The notes beneath the pieces are model-generated. The model ran no database searches, had not been told where the DNA came from, and saw only the letters and a program-made list of their open reading frames with translations. A stretch of DNA of 64,000 nucleotides from Phyllostachys edulis (Eukaryota; Streptophyta; Magnoliopsida; Poales; Poaceae), in contig CM070566.1 in the NCBI GenBank assembly GCA_036346405.1, forward strand, positions 47,495,268 to 47,559,267, read 5' to 3'. This document shows, in pieces, positions 9,691 to 21,800 of the stretch. The position numbers were made by a program, and so were the translations under genes. Every line of letters starts with the position of its first letter. Position 1 is the stretch's first letter.

Positions 9691-12600
9691 AGTTCGCACA
9701 ATTTTATCGGTGAAGCACTAGTGCACAAACGCAATATCCAACACAAACAAAGCAGCATCGAGTAACGTAACTCGGCCGATGGAGGAAAGTATGCAAGGAT
9801 CGCCTAATTCAAGGACTCAATTGGTGGACTCAAGGATATACTTTTGTGACCGACGTCAGACTGCTCAATTTGGGTTGTTATGACATGGTCTTGGGCATGG
9901 AATGGCTAGAGGAACAAGGACCCATGTGGATTCATTAGAGCAAAAAACAACTCAAGTTTGGCCACAACGGCATGACAATTTCACTTCATGGTGTGCAAGA
10001 TGTAACAACCAACTGTAATGAAATTTCTGCCCGAAAACTGCAAGGCATAGTCAAAGTTGGTGGTCTGGCTCATATGGTGCATCTGATGGCAATGGAAGGT
10101 AGGGATCAAACTGAGATTATTCCAGCGGCAGTGCAAGTATTATTGCAGAAGCATGCTCACCTGTTCAGAGAGCCGAAAGGATTACCTTCCCACAGACAAT
10201 TCGATCACTCAATTCCATTGCTACCAGGATCTAAACCAATCAATCTCAGACCTTATAGATATGCTCCCAAACAAAAAGATGAAATTGAAAAGCAAGTCAA
10301 GGAGATGCTTCAACAAGGTGTCATTAAAACCAGCTCGAGTCCATTTGCTTCTCCCGTATTGCTTGTAAAGAAAAAGGATGGGACTTGGCGTTTTTATGTC
10401 GATTACCGACAACTCAATGTAGCTACAATTAAGAACAAGTACCCACTGCCAGTTATTGATGAACTATTAGATGAATTGCATGGAGCGCAATGGTTCACCA
10501 AGTTGGACTTAAGAGCCGGATATCACCAAATACGGTTAGTGGAGGAAGATGAATATAAAATGCCTTTAAGACCCACAATGGGCATTGGGAATTTAGAGTC
10601 ATGCTATTTGGGCTCACTAACGCACTGCTACCTTTCAAGCCATGACGAACACATTATTTGCTCAATGGCTCGTGCGGCTTTGTGTTGGTTTTGTCGATTT
10701 ACATTCGGTGTACAAAGAAGTCTCCGGAGGATCACTTACAACATCTGCACAAGGTATTCCAGATTCTCTCTGAGAATCAATTATTAATCAAACAGTCTAA
10801 ATGTTCCTTTGCCCAAACTCAACTTGAATACCTAGGTCACATCATCAGTGCTCAAGGAGTGGCTACTGATCCATCCAAGATACAAGCAGTGAAAAATTGG
10901 CCTCCTCCATGTAATGTTAAACAACTTAGAGGGTTTTTGGGTCTGGCCGGCTATTACAGAAAGTTCATTAGAAATTATGGCATTATTAGCAAAACTTTGA
11001 TTGGACTGTTGAAGAAACACACTGTTTATCATTGGACAATGCTAGAACAAGAAGATTCAAGCTCCAGTGTTGGCGTTGCCAGATTTCACTAAGGAGTTCA
11101 TACTGGAGACTGATGCTAGCGATATGGGCATTGGAGCTGTGCTCATGCAACAGGGTCGCCCTATTGCTTATTTAAGCAAAGCTTTAGGACCCAAAACCAA
11201 AGGATTGTCCACTTATGAAAAGGAATGTTTAGCAATCCTAATGGCTGTGGACAAATGGAAATCATATTTGCAACATAGTGCATTTACTATAGCAACTGAT
11301 CACAAGAGTCTATTACATTTGGGAGATCAAAGACTCACACAAGGGATGCAACACAAAGCTTTTCTCAAATTGCTTGGGCTGCAATACAAGATTGTGTATA
11401 AAAAGGGTCTTGACAACAAAGCCGCAGATGCTTTATCAAGGATGACACAAGAAACCAATGAGTCATTGGCGCTTCTCTAGCAAACCAAGATTGTTGGAAA
11501 TTGTGGTAGAGGGTTATCAACAAGACGATGCAACCAAAACACTCTTAACCAAATTAACCCTTACAGGATCCAATGAAGAGGATTTACTCTTCAAGATGGC
11601 ATTATCAAATTGAAGGAAGGATTTATTTGGGCGGCACACCAAGGCACATCAAGTCGTAATGTTAGCATTGCATGACAAAGGAGTAGGAGGACATAGCGGT
11701 ATCATCGCTACCTATCAAAAAATCAAGGCTTTATTTGCTTGGCGGTATGAAAAAGGACATTCATCGGTTTGTGTCGACTTGCACAATTTGCCAACAAGCC
11801 AAATCGAACATACTAAATCATCGGGGTTATTGCATCCCTTACCAAAGCCTACACAAGCTTGGAACATCATCGCTTTAGATTTCATTGAAGGTTTACCAAA
11901 GTCCAAAATTTTTGACACTATCCTAGTTGTAGTGGACATGTTCTCCAAATATGGTCACTTCATTTCCTTATCTCATCCATTTATCTTGATTCACAAGGGC
12001 CAAATTGTTTATCACACATATATACAAATTACATGGTTTACCACAAGTAATTATTTCAGATAGAGATAAAGTGTTTACTAGTATATTATGGCAAGAACTA
12101 TTCAAATTCACTGATACAAAGTTGAACATGAGTTCGGCCAATCATCCACAGACGGACGGCCAGACAGAGAGATTGAATCAATGCTTATAAACCTATCTGA
12201 GGTGTATGGTGCAAGCATGCCCAACCAAATGGTTGCAATGGTTAGCTCAAGCTGAATTCTGGTACAACACTACACATCATTCGGCATTAGGTACAACACC
12301 TTTTGAAGTGCTATATGGTCACCCATCATGACATTTTGGCATCACCAAGATGGCGACCAAGTGTTGTCTTGAATTGGAAGAATGATCAGAGAATAGAGCT
12401 GTAATGTCTGACTTGATTAGGCAGCATCTACTTCGGGCTCAACAGAAAATGAAACATCAAGCTGATAAGGAAAGGTCTGTGAGGGAATTTCAAGTAGGAG
12501 ACTGGGTTTATCTCAAGCTTTAGCCGTATGTTCAATTGTCTGTAGCACGCAGATCAAATCAGAAACTGTCTTTCAAGTATTTTGGTCCTTACAAGATCAT

Positions 12601-12955
12601 TCAAAAAGTGGGCAAAATGGCATACAAACTGGACTTACCTGCAGCAAGCATGATTCATCCAGTGATTCATGTATCTCAATTGAAGAAGGCGATCAGATCA
12701 TCCGAGACTGTAAGTGCTGATCAGTCACTCAACCTCATTTACTCTAATCAGTTGATATGCCCTGTGGCCATAGTTACTACAAGACTTCACCACATTGGGC
12801 ATAAAACCATTTTGCAAGGCCTGGTTCAGTGGTCGCATCTGCCTTCCCACTGGACGACTTGGGAGAATCTTCAAGATATCCGCCAACGCTTTCCGGCGGC
12901 ACCAACTTGGGGGCAAGCTGGTACTCAAGTGGAGGAGAATGTCACAACACCATGA
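9690..12955 (+). pseudogene. gypsy pol polyprotein, first copy
   Basis: Encodes the replication and integration enzymes. In order: aspartic protease (around 9670-9940, its DSG damaged here by the stop at 9690), RT (10150-10860; KDGTWRFYVDYRQLN and TKLDLRAGYHQI visible, FVDD region garbled), RNase H (11070-11440; ETDASDMGIGAVL, TDHKSLL, ADALSR), integrase (zinc-finger part at 11660-11820, catalytic core at 11860-12190 with VVDMFSKYG, SDRDKVF and the NHPQTDGQTER stretch), GPY/F (12560-12700) and a chromodomain-like end (12780-12900). The frame ends at TGA 12953-12955, inside the 3' LTR. At least six frameshifts or stops are present here. Confidence 0.85.
12927..12939 (+). other. Polypurine tract of gypsy element
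   Basis: AAGTGGAGGAGAA lies immediately before the 3' LTR; it is the expected primer for plus-strand synthesis. It is also read as the last codons of pol before the LTR. Confidence 0.85.
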
Positions 12956-13262
12956 GGCAGTGATGGCAAACTGAAGCAGTTCTGGAGTCATTCAGATGAA
13001 GAAGACAATTGATATTTAGTCTCAAGAGTTATTGGGCCGGCATTGTATTTGGGCCAGGTTTCAACCTCTAAACATTGTCGTTTTAGCTACAGGCTTTGGC
13101 CGAAGAGTATGTAATAGGATTCGGTTGTATTCAAGAAGGCATCGAAGAAAAATACAATGAACAATCTCCAATCCTCTATCTCTCCCATTCTTCCCGCCTC
13201 GTCTTTCTTCCTCAAATCTCTTGCAAACTGATCGATTCCTTGGCTCACACGAGATCGTGACA
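12940..13262 (+). repeat. 3' LTR of gypsy element
   Basis: It begins TGTCACAACACC and ends GATCGTGACA, followed by the ATACA duplication. 323 bp. It supplies the last five codons and the stop of pol. Confidence 0.92.
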
Positions 13263-13431
13263 ATACAAATACACGCTTTAATATCTGCTGAAAACATTAG
13301 GACCCTCACATGAAGCGAGGGTGCATGTTTATCTTCCTACTAAATTCTCGCATCCAAGTGGCCGACCGAACGAATATGAAGCGAGGGCCCAAGGCAATAA
13401 AGCTTCCCCAATTGTATTCCTCCCTTGTGCG

Positions 13432-14434
13432 TAGGGTGCAAGTGGGGGTCAGGACAGCCCGCGCCCACCTCACGCCGCCCACTTGAGAGTTGAGGCTAGC
13501 CGAGCCCGCAATGCAATATACACAATCGATCGGTGGGTTTGGCGGTGCTCTTCCCGAAACCCGCCCACCTCTGTGTTCAAGCCCTCCTCCTCGTCCGTCC
13601 CTAGTCGCGGCGTTTACACTCTCTGACCCTCCAAGATTTTCCTCGTGGCCTCCGGCCATGACGATGAGAAGCTGCCCCACCGCCGCTGCCACTCCCTGCT
13701 CGCCTCACTTCGCCCGGGGGAGCCCGACATAGTGGCACTGCCGAGCCCACGTCGTCACTGAACCTACATCGCCTCCCCACCAAAGAATCTCCACCAGCGA
13801 TGCGACCGATGAAGGGTATGACGGAGGACTCGAAGTGGAAGGAGATCTCCATGTAGAAGTCACGGATGCGGTTGATGGAGGTGAGGAAGCGTGGGAGGCG
13901 GTGGCACCACTTGGCCCATGCGAGGGGCTGGTAGTGCCGCGCAATGATGGTGACGATGGCATCCTCGTGGGTGGAGACGGCCTCCTGGAGCGCGGACCAC
14001 CCGTCGGCGTTCTGGAGTGACCAGTCGGTGCCGGCGGACATGAGGATGTCAGCGGTGATAGGGTCGCGGAGGTGGACGGCGAGGTGGAGCGGGGTCTCCC
14101 TCCGGGGCACGTCGCGGCGGTCGATTTGGGCGGAGACGGCATCGGCGACAACCTCACCGGCGATGAACTCCTCCTCTGTGTTCACCTCGTCGGCGTTGTT
14201 GTTTCTTTGATTTGGGCGGAGACGGCATTGGCGACAAGCTCATCGGTCGATTTGTTTCATTGATTTGTTGTTGATTGCTCCGGAGTGTGATTTTGCTATC
14301 CAAGCGGTGCCCGGCGGGTCCCATATCGGGCCGCTAAACGCCAATTCTAAGTGGGTTCTTTGCGGATGGATATGTGGGCAATTTTTATGGGCGGCTAGCG
14401 GTTTAGCGGACAGACCGCCTTACTTGCATCCCGG
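13432..14434. mobile_element. Non-autonomous hAT carrying a host gene fragment (Pack-hAT), first copy
   Basis: The element begins TAGGGTGCAAG (TAGGGGTGCAAG in the second copy) and ends CTTACTTGCATCCCGG. The ends form an imperfect TIR of about 21 bp of the plant hAT type. The target duplication is CTTGTGCG at 13424-13431; the right copy reads CTTAGCG here but is perfect in the second copy. It encodes no transposase. The interior holds an exon of an ankyrin-repeat gene. It is inserted in a member of the ~500-bp repeat family, whose empty form CTTGTGCGTATACC is visible at 6761. Confidence 0.85.
13797..14185 (-). pseudogene. Captured exon of ankyrin-repeat/GPCR-chaperone (ANKRD13-like) gene
   Basis: On the minus strand this reads two ankyrin repeats (ETPLHLAVHLRDPITADILM; DGWSALQEAVSTHEDAIVTI). 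It then continues with ARHYQPLAWAKWCHRLPRF and RDFYMEISFHFESSVIPFI, the beginning of the GPCR-chaperone domain of plant ANKRD13-like proteins. The similarity stops at RIA, followed at once by GTGGAGATTC, consistent with a splice donor, so the capture includes the exon and the start of its intron. There is no ATG at the start of the fragment and no remainder of the gene. It is a transposon-borne fragment; whether it is transcribed is unknown. Confidence 0.8.
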
Positions 14435-15640
14435 CTTAGCGTATGCCAACGAGAAGAAAAGCATGCTCGGGGTGATGTTTAGGTGAGAAAGCATATTTAT
14501 GTTAAAAGACCACTCAACAACTTTCCGCGACGTTGGCCAATGATGCTACTAGCAAACAAAGGTTACGCAGGTGTGGAATCGAGACTCTTTTGACTATCCG
14601 CGTGATAAGTGTGTGAAAAGGAGGTAGGGCGTAGAGAGGTGTTCTAATGTTAATTCTAATTTACCGAACATACATCAAACGGTTTTTGTTTTCACTCAAT
14701 ATCTCAAAGTATATGTTAGATTTTGAATCATTTGATTGAAATATGAGTTATTAAGACTTTCGATAATAATTACAAGTGATCAAGAACAAAAATTACATAA
14801 ATAAATTGGGTAGAGAAGAGAGGAGGAAGATTGGGTGTCGGCAAGAGTAAATAATTGATAGACCGACCCAGGCTCCACCGAACCTAAGGAGAAAGAAGAA
14901 TAATATGCTTGGGTGTCACGCTGGCTAATGGACAACATAAACCATGGTGCAGCGAAAGTTGCGTAGAGAAGAGAATATGAAGCGAGCGCCCAAAGCAATA
15001 AAGCAATAAAATTTGTTTTTTTATTTATTTCTTCACTTGAATCGAGACTTGACTATCCGCACCATAAGTGTGTGAAAAGAAGGCAGAGCGTAGAGGGTGC
15101 TCTAATATTAAATCTAACGCTGGACAAACTTGTATTTTGTGTAATCTAAATTCATAGATAATTAGAATTTTTTCTTGCAAAATACAATAAAAATAGTAAA
15201 TCGCTGCCGGATATTGTTGACCAAATGACCATAATTATACACAAGTAGTAGTTAGGGTACTACAGGTGCGACGGACGGAGCAGGTGCTCCACGCACCCCC
15301 AAGCGAGGGAAAGCTTCGGCCCTGGTAGCAAATAAAAGCCAGTCTAAAAACTCGAAGGCAAATTGAAGCTGAACAACAACAGACGCCAAAGACGATCATA
15401 CTAGCTCAACAAACACAGGTTAAGGCCTTATTTGGAGTAGAGGATTTCGAGAAGAATTTCTGGAGACACCATCCCAGCAAGTATGGATCGCATAAAATGT
15501 GCGGCGACCAAACCATGCACTAGCTCCGTCCAAGAAGGCTACAGGGAAACTTATACCGCAATGCAAAGGCAGCTTCACCGCTTTGCGTGAATTCTGCTCA
15601 GTTTCAAATTGTCTTACTTTCTTGCGAGGTTCCTCGTCGC
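14435..15640. other. NLR-flank-related sequence without a gene, first copy
   Basis: 14435-14475 continues the ~500-bp repeat unit interrupted by the hAT. 14805-14975 resembles the NLR-A upstream region at 3218-3360, in rearranged order. 15180-15470 resembles 6995-7265. Short open frames here correspond to those of the related upstream segment and are not conserved as proteins. No gene seen. Confidence 0.6.
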
Positions 15641-16776
15641 GAAGTTTTTTTTTTGTTGCCTAAATAGCATCGTTGGCGCATTAATAGCAAAATGGTCGTC
15701 GGCGTGTCCGTAATGCCAAAAATGGCATCACGGACGTCGGGAGGTGACACGTGTTCAAAATCGTGCCTCAGCCGTCCGGATTTCATCTCCACCACATATC
15801 TGGCGCCCAACTCGCCTCCTCCGCCACATGTCCACTACAAAGGCGCCTCTGGCGCCAGACAAGCCTTGTTCAGGCGACCAGCAGCACGGCGCCGATCCAC
15901 CGGTCCCTCGCCATGGACGAGTGCTCGCCAGACACCTAGCGCCCGGACAAGCCGTGTCCGTCCATCAGAGTTCGGACGAGCACCATGTGGGTGCGTCTGC
16001 TCCCCTACCCGGAATCGCCTTTGTTCGTGCTATGGTGGCACGGTCCACGCCCGCCATCGCGCCTATTCAATCCATCACGCCCATGCCCTCGCATGCAAAA
16101 AAAACGCGAAGGAATCCGATTCCTCCCGCCGTTGCGCTTATCTATGGGAATTGCGCCGCGAGGCTATAATACCGGCCGCCGCTCTCGCTCTTAGTCATTC
16201 TCACGCTCGTCGCCGAGAACACAGAACATCAATATTTTTTTCTCAAGATTAAATAGTGTTTAGAACAGTTCTTAAGACCGTATTAGTATAGAACGGTCGC
16301 TATCAAGAGAAGGCAATTTTTTCCCAATGCATTTGTCATAATTACTTTAGTCGTAGTTAAGAGGGTGTCAACATCCAGCGGCAATACCGTGCCATGTTGG
16401 CACGACAGCGGTGGGATCCGGGCCAGGGGGAGCAGACGAGCCACGTGGCGCTGTCCGTGCTATGGGGGACCGGACACGGCTTGTCTGAGTGCCAAGTGTC
16501 GCGCGTGCACTCGCCTATAGCAAGGATCGGGCGGAGCGCCGTGTGCTTGTCGCATGGACAAGGCTTGTCTAGGCACCGACGCACGCAGAGAGGCCACGTG
16601 ACGGAAGAGGCGAACTGGGCGCCAGATGTGCGGTAGAGATGAAATCCGGCGCTGGAGGCACGGTTTTGGATCGGTCAACCGTCAGCATGTCCATGGTGCC
16701 ATTTTTAGCATTACGGCACGCCGACGGCCATTTTTGCTATTGACGTCGCCAACAGTGTCATTTAGACTAAAAAGTC
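15641..16776. mobile_element. Element with ~400-bp inverted arms (Mutator-like, foldback), first copy
   Basis: The left arm (about 15641-16080) and right arm (about 16370-16776) are inverted copies. Shared blocks include TGTTGGCG, AATAGCAAAAATGG, CGGATTTCATCTC, CATCTGGCGCC and GACAAGCC. The loop of about 300 bp has no protein domain but contains a TATA-like CTATAATACC (CTATAAATACC in the second copy). Candidate flanking duplications are imperfect, so the exact ends and class are uncertain. Mutator-like is favoured for the long TIRs. Confidence 0.65.
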
Positions 16777-16966
16777 CTTGCTCACCATCTAATTAAGTAC
16801 ACAACGATCCCGTTCTTACCCAACATGGAATGGCAATGTTCTTAGCAGACGTATCATCTGATGAACAACAATGCGTAGTTCGGTAGTTGTGAGTTGTAAC
16901 ATTCCTAGTTGTAAAATAAAGCCGACTTTCGCTTTCCTCGTAATGTAGCAGAAACAAAGTGCTGCC

Positions 16967-18521
16967 TGTTAAGGATATAAGGGTATTTATGGTATTTCCT
17001 ATTGTATTAAGGTTTAGAATTGTGTCCCTTTGTACCCTATATATATTGTTTATTGGGCCTCTGAATACATACACACAATATTCATAACATGGTATCAGAA
17101 CTAAGGTTAGGGTTAGGGTTTGCTACCTCCGCCGCTGCAGCCTAGCCTCCGTTCGTCCTTCATCGCCGCCTGGGAGCAATCTCCACTGGGGGCCTACTCG
17201 CGACTCCTCGCACGGTCTCGCCACGTCGGCGCCACGGCCTACCTCGACCCACTCGCCTCGACAACAGAACGCCTAGCCGCCTCGTCGCCGCGGTCTTTGT
17301 CGAGCTTCCGCTCGAGCTCACCATCGCCTCAGCCTCGTCAGTGCCGTGACCTTCTTTGGCTCGTGCTCTCCCTCTGCCTTCCGATTGAAGAGCTCGGGGA
17401 GGCGGGGAAGATCCGGCCGAGGCGAGGTCGCCGTGCCTCCCGAGCCTCCGCCAGACAGCGCCCGAGGCTCGTGCTTTCCCGCTCGGATCCAAGCCGCCGC
17501 TCGTCTTCTTGGACCATTTTTTAGGCTGGAATCTCCAAGGATGGCCAGACCTATGAGCATGCTTTCCTTGCTTTCACGGTTTTCACCCTTGGAGTGAAGC
17601 ACGTGTGCGTGCAAGGGAGCCGTTGATCCTGATCTCCACAGTTCCTGCTGCGCTTTCACGTTTGTGTTAGTGCTTCTTGTTATGGTGATGGTGTCATAGC
17701 AATGGAAAAGCACGGTCTTGTGCCGCTTTTGGGCTAGTGCTATTTGCCACTAGTCCTTGCTATTTGGTCATCGGACCACACGGTTATCTTCCGCTAGTTA
17801 TCCTTAGGTTTTTATTTCTTTGTGTCATTGCTTCCGCTAAGGCCATCCAAGTTTGTACCGCTTTATCTTTGAGTTCGTCTAAGCCATGCGAGTTCACAAA
17901 TTTATTGTCACTATAGAAGCATAGGAATTCCTTTTGCAATACAAGAGTCGCCGCTTTTTCTTCGAAATGCAGCAGATCATCGTTATGATGTCGCCGCTCT
18001 CTCTTAGTCATTACTCTGAGCTTTTAAGGCAGCAAGGCTTCTTGTGCATCGCGCCTCTATTAGCGCTTCTTGTGCATTCGTCGCCACCGCCTTGTGCTTC
18101 GATCATACTGGCCATGCTTCTATCTATTCATCTTCGCTTGATTTAACAAATTTTCTATTTTTATCGGTTTCATTATCTTCTTTATCATGTTGTCACGGTC
18201 AACTTTGCTCCCGCACCTTGTCCTTTATAGGCTATCGTGCGACCACTCGATGGAAGGAGATCTTTTATCGACATATTTTTCAAGAGCAAGATGCCACTAC
18301 TTTACATTATGAAGACTTGGATTTTGAATTTTTCTTGTTTTAGTGTCAATTCCTTTCCAAATACAATGCTATTACATACACCTTGCATTTGAGAGGGATA
18401 TTAAGGATATAAGGGTATTTATGGTATTTCCTATTTATTAGATTTTAGACTTGTGTCCCCTTGTGACCCTATATATATTGCCTATTGGACCTCTCAATAC
18501 ATACACATGATATTCATAACA
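16967..18521 (+). mobile_element. Small non-autonomous LTR element (TRIM-like), first copy
   Basis: 123-bp LTRs lie at 16967-17089 and 18399-18521; the left starts TGTTAAGGATATAAGG and both end ATTCATAACA. A primer site TGGTATCAGAAC at 17090-17101 follows the 5' LTR, and a TTTGAGAGGGA purine tract precedes the 3' LTR. The LTR contains TATATATA. The interior of 1.3 kb has a GC-rich 5' half and no gag or pol motifs. Flanks CTGCC and CCGGC (CTGGC in the second copy) are a possible target duplication. It must depend on another element's enzymes. Confidence 0.85.
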
Positions 18522-18889
18522 CCGGCAAGCTTGGATCCAAATGCACCCGGTGAGGTTACTACGCTACGCTACAAACAAGCTGTCCAAACTTGATTCACTT
18601 CAGCGTTGTGGTCTGACACGATTGAGCAGGCGCATCTCGTTTCAGGGCAACTCAGCCTCCTGTCCTGATTCATGATTTTATTCTGGAAGAAAGGAGGAGA
18701 TACGAATCATACAACCATAAAAGTCATAATTTTCTCAAACTCGGTGCAGATAACAAGGGGGCTTTGCTTTTTTTTTTAGATAATGGAAGAGAATAATCTC
18801 TCCCGGCCTCTGCATCAACGATGCACACAGCCCAATTTATTAAAGCCAGTTAAGTGACAAAACAAACCGAGAAAAAACGGCCTGCAACC

Positions 18890-21800
18890 TTACAATTGAA
18901 AGACACTTGAAAAACAAACTCCATCAATGCAAAAACCTGAGACAACCTCAACCATTGCAAAGCCTATGACTAAGTCTCCACCCACGAAACTTGAGGATTT
19001 GCTTCGCCACAAACTCCAATCTTTGGCTTCCTTCCAACATAGTCTCCTTCGGTTTGTTTTGCAGACTGACCCATGCACTCACCAGATCTACTCAATAAGA
19101 TAACTCCGCAACGGATTAGTTAAATTTTTGTTGTCAAAAACAACATCATTTCAAGCATAACCACATAAACCAACATAAGGCACTAACCCCCACCAGATTT
19201 GTGACTTTAGCAATTTAGGAATTCCATCTAACCAATTCCCAAACATGTTAGCCATATTCATTGGAGGATCTAAATTAAACGCACATTTGACAACCCACCA
19301 TGCCATCCGCCAAGAAAGGTGCAATAAAAAAAGATGTCAATCGCTCCTCTTTAATACGTAAACAACACTTTGTACTTCCTCTCCAATTTCTTTTAAGCAA
19401 GTTGTCTTTAGTTAATATAAACTCCTCTGTTAAGATACCACATGAAAATCTTTACTTTTAAAGGAATCTTAATGTTCCAAAACCAACTCCTGATAGGGGC
19501 TTGAACATTGCCTATAAGCACCGCATAAAAAGATCGAATCAATAAAGCCTGACTTATTCAATCGCCATTGAAAACATCCTTATGTACACTTAATTGAACA
19601 TTAGAAATTTTCAACAAAGATCTCATTCCAAGCAAGTAACTTAGTCCCAACAATAGGTCGTCGAAAAAGAAATATTTAAAGAATTTGTACTCAAAACATT
19701 AGCTACTAAATCGCCCTTCCGCCTAACCACATTGTAAAGCATTAGAAATTGCCTTTGTAAAGTAGAATTTCCCACCCAATTATCTTCCCAAAACCTAACT
19801 TGCCTTCCGTTCTAACCTCGAATGAGCCAAATCGAAAAAAACTCGATCTTTAATTTTCATAAGCCCCACCAAAATCGGGACGCCCCGGTTTATTAACCAC
19901 CGTGAAATACTCTTCGCTCCCAAATATTTCCTTGTTAGCAAAGATTGCCACACCCTTCTTCATTAAGCAACCTAAACACCACTTGCCTAACAAGCTTTTA
20001 TTTTTGGTGTCTAAGTTTTGAACTCCTAGACCACCAAGCTCTTTAGGAGAACAAACCACGCTCCATTTAGCAAGCCTATATTTACGCTTATGGCTGTCAC
20101 TCTGCCAAAAAAATCTAGAACGATAAAAATCTAGTCTTTTGAGAACCTCTCTAGGAACCTCAAAAAAAGAAAACATAAACATAGGTAAACCGCTTAGTAT
20201 CGAGTTAATAAGCACCAAGCGACCCCAATGAGTATATATTTTTTTTCCTTTCCAACTGCTAAGCTTTTTCTCAACTCGCTCCTCAACTCCTTTCCAATCG
20301 CTATTCCTTAACTTTCTGAAGTGAATGGGAATACCTAAATATCTAAAAGGGAACACCCCTACTTCACAACCAAATAACTGGGTGTACTGCAGCTCTGCAT
20401 CTTTGGCAACTCCAAAATGTAAAATTTCACTCTTATGAAAATTAATCTTTAAACCAGATAAATGTTCAAAGACACATAAAATAAGCTTAAGATTCTTGGC
20501 TTGCTCCAAATCATTATTCAAGAAAAGAATTGTGTCATCCACAGATTGCAAGATTGACAACCCATCATCAATCAAGTGGGAACGACTCGTTAAAAGACCA
20601 ACATTGGCTCTAGAGATAAAAATGGACAGATATCCGCCACAAGATTAAAAAGAACAGGGACAAAGGATCACCCTGTCTAAGTCCCTTATGAGTTTGGAAA
20701 AAGCACCAAGATCATCATTGACCTTAATACCAACACTCCCTCCCTTGACCAAACTTTCTACCCAAGAGCACCACTTAGGCGAAAGGCCTTTCATCCTTAG
20801 CGCTTGCATTAAAAGCGCCACTTCACTTTATCATAAGCTTTCTCAAAATCCACCTTAAAAACAATACCATCCAAATTTCGCTTATGAAGCTCATGGATGG
20901 TTTCATGTAGATAATTACACCATACAAAATAAATCTCCCTCGCATGAACGCTTAACTGGGAAGGCGAACAACCTTTTGAGCAACTTTCATAAGCCTATTA
21001 GTAACTACTTTAGTAAAAATTTTAAAATAGACATTAAGCATACAAATGGGTCTATATTGTTGTATCTGCTTAGCATCGCCTTTTTTGGGAAGTAATGTAA
21101 TAATCCCAAAATTCAAGCTAAAAATAGACAAAGTGCAACTATGAAAAGCGTAAAACATGGCCATCAAGTCCTTTTAATTACTTCCCAAAACACTGATAGA
21201 ACTCTGTTGAAAACCATCGTGCCCAGCCGCTTTGTTATGATCCATTTGAAATAGAGCCTCTTTCACCTCCTTTTCAAAGAAAGGGCTCAAGAAGATTAAT
21301 GTTTTCCTCATCCGACACTTGAGACATATCAATTGTAAGACCCTCAATCATAGATAAATGATTTACCTCACCGCCAAACAAATCTTTATAATAATTAGTG
21401 ATATAGTTTTTAATTGTACATCACCCCGAATAATTCCATCCTCTTGCTCAAGTTGAAAAATTCTCTGTTTTCTATGCTTCCCATTTGCAATCAAATGATA
21501 AAAGCGCGTATTCCTGTCACCCTCCAAGGGAAATTTCGCTTTGGCCATTTGATACCATTTAATTTCTTCTTCTCTTAACAATTGAGTCAACCTCACATTA
21601 GCAGCTTTTTTACTATTTAATTCATTATTGGACAAACTCATAAACTCAGCCTTTTTATCAAGCTTATCAATCAACACGTTAAGTTCTAACTTTTCCTTTT
21701 TATATGTCCCGCTGGTACTTTTCGCCCAACCCCTAAGATAACGCCTAAGAATTCTAACTTTACTCTGCCACTATGTAAGGCCGACGACCACAATTAACCT

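Larger units (their letters stand above)
8033..13262 (+). mobile_element. Ty3/gypsy chromovirus (Reina-like), first copy
   Basis: A complete LTR retrotransposon of 5.23 kb: 5' LTR, initiator-Met-type primer site, gag, pol in the order protease-RT-RNase H-integrase, chromodomain-like tail, polypurine tract and 3' LTR. The 5-bp target duplication is ATACA (8028-8032 and 13263-13267). Short LTRs of about 325 bp, the total size, the order of pol domains and the C-terminal chromodomain fit chromoviruses of the Reina lineage; the lineage is inferred from memory of typical sizes. Many frame breaks differ from those in the second copy. Confidence 0.93.

Noticed and set aside
17103..17122. Interstitial telomere repeat
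   Set aside because: Only about two TTAGGG-like units; it is part of the internal region of the small LTR element.
17120..17713. Possible protein inside the TRIM-like element
   Set aside because: Ser/Arg/Pro-rich frames on both strands with no gag or pol motif; the second copy breaks them at different places.
20534..20545. Catalytic YADD changed to SVDD in the first LINE copy as a true inactivating mutation
   Set aside because: The second copy reads YADD, and the change falls in a stretch where the first copy shows many error-like differences, so it cannot be trusted.
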